This document shows, one piece after another, positions 32,082-34,145 of a stretch of 34,145 bases of DNA. Both the position numbers and the translations under genes were made by a program. This stretch comes from Streptomyces flaveus (lineage in GTDB: Bacteria; Actinomycetota; Actinomycetes; Streptomycetales; Streptomycetaceae), in NCBI RefSeq assembly GCF_014647675.1, contig NZ_BMPQ01000013.1:1-34145 (forward strand), given 5' to 3'. The notes under the pieces were generated by a model that did not search any database, was not told the DNA's origin, and saw only the letters and a program-made list of their open reading frames with translations. The stretch's first letter is position 1; each line of letters opens with the position of its first letter.

Positions 32082-34145
32082 GGCTGCACCGGCTGCACAT
32101 CACCGCGTTCGGGCCCTTCGGCGGGGCCCAGACGGTCGACTTCGACGAGCTGTCGGCCGCCGGGATCTTCCTGCTGCACGGGCCGACAGGCGCGGGCAAG
32201 ACCTCGGTTCTGGACGCGGTCTGCTACGCCCTGTACGGATCGGTTCCGGGCGCTCGGCAGAGCGGCCAGGGGCTCACCCTGCGCAGCGACCACGCCGCGC
32301 CCGGCACCCGTACCGAAGTCCGTCTCGAACTGACCGTCTCCGGACGCCGGTTGGAGCTCACCCGGCAGCCGCCCTGGGAGCGCGCCAAGAAGCGCGGCTC
32401 GGGCACCACGCTCGACAAGGCCCAGAGCTGGCTGCGCGAGTACGACCCGGTGGCCGGCTCCTGGAAGGACCTCAGCCGCTCCCACCAGGAGATCGGCGAG
32501 GAGATCACGCAACTGCTCGGCATGAGCCGCGAGCAGTTCTGCCAGGTCGTGCTGCTGCCCCAGGGCGACTTCGCGCGCTTCCTGCGGGCCGACGCCGAGG
32601 CCCGCGGCAAGCTCCTCGGCCGCCTCTTCGACACCCGCCGTTTCGCGGCCGTCGAGCAGCGCCTGGCCGAGCTGCGGCGCGCCGCGGAGGCCCAAGTACG
32701 CGAAGGGGACGCGACGTTACTCGCTGACGCGCACCGCATGCAGCAGGCCGCCGGTGACATCGTGGAACTGCCGCTGCCCGATGTGGCCCCCGGAGACCCG
32801 GGGCTGGCCGAGTCCGTACTGTCCTGGGCGGCGATCGCCCGCAGTACGGCACGCGAACGGTTCACCGTGGCGCACTGCGCCCAGAAAGCCGCCGAGTCGG
32901 CGCAGTCGCAGGCGGATCGTGTACTCGACGACGTACGCGAAGTGGCGCGGCTGCAGCGGCGGTTCGCCGAGGCGCGGGAGCGGGCCGAGCGTCTGGAGGA
33001 GCACTCCGGAGCGCACCGGGAGGCCCGGGAGCGGATGGAGCGGGCCCGCAAGGCCGAAGCCGTTGCACCCGCGCTGTCCCTGCGCGACGCCGCGGAGGCC
33101 GAGCACCGGCGGGCGGCTGCCGACGAGGCACGCGCGCGTGCGCTGCTCCCGGGGACGTTCGCCGACGCCGGAGCGAGCGGCCTCGCGGCTGCCGCACGCA
33201 AGGCCGCCGAGGAGCTGGGCGGCCTGGAGTCGGCCCGCCGAGCCGAGCACCGGCTGGCCGAACTCACCACCGAGCGCGAGGCGTTGGACCGCCAGGAGCG
33301 CGCCGACGAGGACGTGCTCCAGGACACGGAAAGCTGGCTCGCCTCCTGGGAGACGACCCGCGCCGGGCTCCAGACCCGCATCGATTCCGCGCAGGAGGCC
33401 GCCACCCGCGCCGAGCAGTTCGCCGTCCAGCGCGAGCCCGCCCAGGCGCGGCTCGCGGCGGCACGGCTGCGCGACCAGCTCGCCCGCGACACGGACGACG
33501 CCCACGCGCGCGTGCTCGCCGCGCGGGAGCACGCCACGGACGCCCGCGCCCACTGGCTCGACCTCAAGGAACAGCGCCTCAAGGGCATCGCCGCGGAACT
33601 CGCCGCCGCTCTCGTGGACGGCGAACCCTGCGCCGTCTGCGGCAGCGCCGAACACCCGGCGCCCGCCCGGAAGATCGCCGGACACATCGATCAGCAGGCC
33701 GAGGAGGCCGCGCTCGTCGCCCATCAGGAGGCCGACGAGCAGCGCGCCGAGGCCGAGCGGCGACTCGGCGTCGTACGCGAGGCGCTGGCCGCGGCGACCG
33801 CCGAGGCGGGCGATGCCCCCACCGCGCAACTCGCCGAGCAGGCCGAGGAGTTGGCGCGGCGACACGCCGAAGCGCGCGGCGCCGCCTCCGGGCTGCACCC
33901 GGCGAGCGAGGCCCTGAGACAGGCCGAGCACGAGCACGAACGACGGCTCGCCGCCCACCAGGAAGCCGCCCTGCGTGCCGCCTCACGCGCGGCGCGCAGG
34001 GAGACCCTCGACCGCGAAGGGGCGGCCCTGGAAGCGGAGTTGACGCAGGCCCGGGGCGCCGCGGGCAGCGTATCCGCGCGGGCCGCGCAACTGGAGCGGC
34101 AGACGGCGCAGTTCACCGAGGCCGCGGACGCGGCGCGCATGGCGG
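32078..34145 (+). CDS. sbcC: Exonuclease SbcC (ATPase subunit), 5' part; runs off right edge
   Basis: 689 codons are open to the end of the window. The N-terminal ABC-type lobe has MRLHRLHITAFGPFGG and Walker A GPTGAGKTSVLDAVCYALYG, with the Q-loop region VVLLPQGDFARFL. A long alanine/glutamate-rich coiled coil starts near 205 and is interrupted by the zinc hook CAVC (518-521), after which the returning coil begins. The second ATPase lobe with signature and Walker B would lie beyond the window. It is the DNA-binding, ATP-driven partner of SbcD and is translationally coupled to it. Start ATG at 32078. Confidence 0.95.
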   Translation, partial: MRLHRLHITAFGPFGGAQTVDFDELSAAGIFLLHGPTGAGKTSVLDAVCYALYGSVPGARQSGQGLTLRSDHAAPGTRTEVRLELTVSGRRLELTRQPPWERAKKRGSGTTLDKAQSWLREYDPVAGSWKDLSRSHQEIGEEITQLLGMSREQFCQVVLLPQGDFARFLRADAEARGKLLGRLFDTRRFAAVEQRLAELRRAAEAQVREGDATLLADAHRMQQAAGDIVELPLPDVAPGDPGLAESVLSWAAIARSTARERFTVAHCAQKAAESAQSQADRVLDDVREVARLQRRFAEARERAERLEEHSGAHREARERMERARKAEAVAPALSLRDAAEAEHRRAAADEARARALLPGTFADAGASGLAAAARKAAEELGGLESARRAEHRLAELTTEREALDRQERADEDVLQDTESWLASWETTRAGLQTRIDSAQEAATRAEQFAVQREPAQARLAAARLRDQLARDTDDAHARVLAAREHATDARAHWLDLKEQRLKGIAAELAAALVDGEPCAVCGSAEHPAPARKIAGHIDQQAEEAALVAHQEADEQRAEAERRLGVVREALAAATAEAGDAPTAQLAEQAEELARRHAEARGAASGLHPASEALRQAEHEHERRLAAHQEAALRAASRAARRETLDREGAALEAELTQARGAAGSVSARAAQLERQTAQFTEAADAARMA

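Overview
The window looks like chromosomal DNA of a streptomycete. G+C is very high, third codon positions are almost always G or C, GTG and TTG starts are common, strong GGAGG-type ribosome sites alternate with apparently leaderless genes, and the gene content is typical of Streptomyces: KorA, LuxR-type two-component pair, DUF6059-like small protein, hybrid kinase/SpoIIE phosphatase, ROK regulator and SbcCD.

Left part (1-5.9 kb). The 5' end of korA leaves the window on the minus strand. A 216-residue protein resembling only the N-terminal half of SagB-type azoline dehydrogenases follows on the plus strand. Facing it is a minus-strand group: a 60-residue putative RiPP precursor, a 772-residue fused leader-binding/YcaO cyclodehydratase whose ATG overlaps the precursor stop codon, a sensor kinase and a LuxR-type response regulator. 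Together they look like a small azol(in)e-type peptide locus that I cannot match to a known product.

Middle part (5.9-18.2 kb). This holds a DUF6059-like gene, a broken vanadium haloperoxidase gene, an IS5-type transposase remnant next to an AT-rich patch, a 1207-residue hybrid kinase-receiver-phosphatase and an ABC exporter. A housekeeping-looking stretch follows: a methyltransferase, an arginase-family protein carrying an in-frame repeat insertion, a CysRS-like protein without catalytic motifs, a SixA-type phosphatase and a YigZ/IMPACT protein. Three of these genes have a TACGYT -10 hexamer exactly 6 nt before the start codon and no ribosome site.

Right part (18.2-34.1 kb). A sugar-catabolic block encodes a ROK regulator, a ribose-type ABC importer (ATPase, permease, Tat-lipoprotein binding protein), a Gfo/Idh/MocA oxidoreductase, a cytoplasmic TIM-barrel isomerase, a Tat-exported TIM-barrel isomerase and a secreted PQQ-type sugar dehydrogenase with a PKD domain. 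A shared dyad, CTTTGTCC-N7-GGARAAAG, lies before the ROK gene and before the exported-isomerase region, with a weaker copy before the dehydrogenase; this suggests one regulon. The block sits between yigZ and sbcD. A stub of an sbcD-like 5' end, with its own -10 element, is left behind at 18213, and the real sbcD begins with atypical codons at 30918. The 9-bp sequence TGCTGCACA is present at both junctions. I infer that about 12.7 kb was inserted into the first codons of sbcD. sbcC runs off the right edge.
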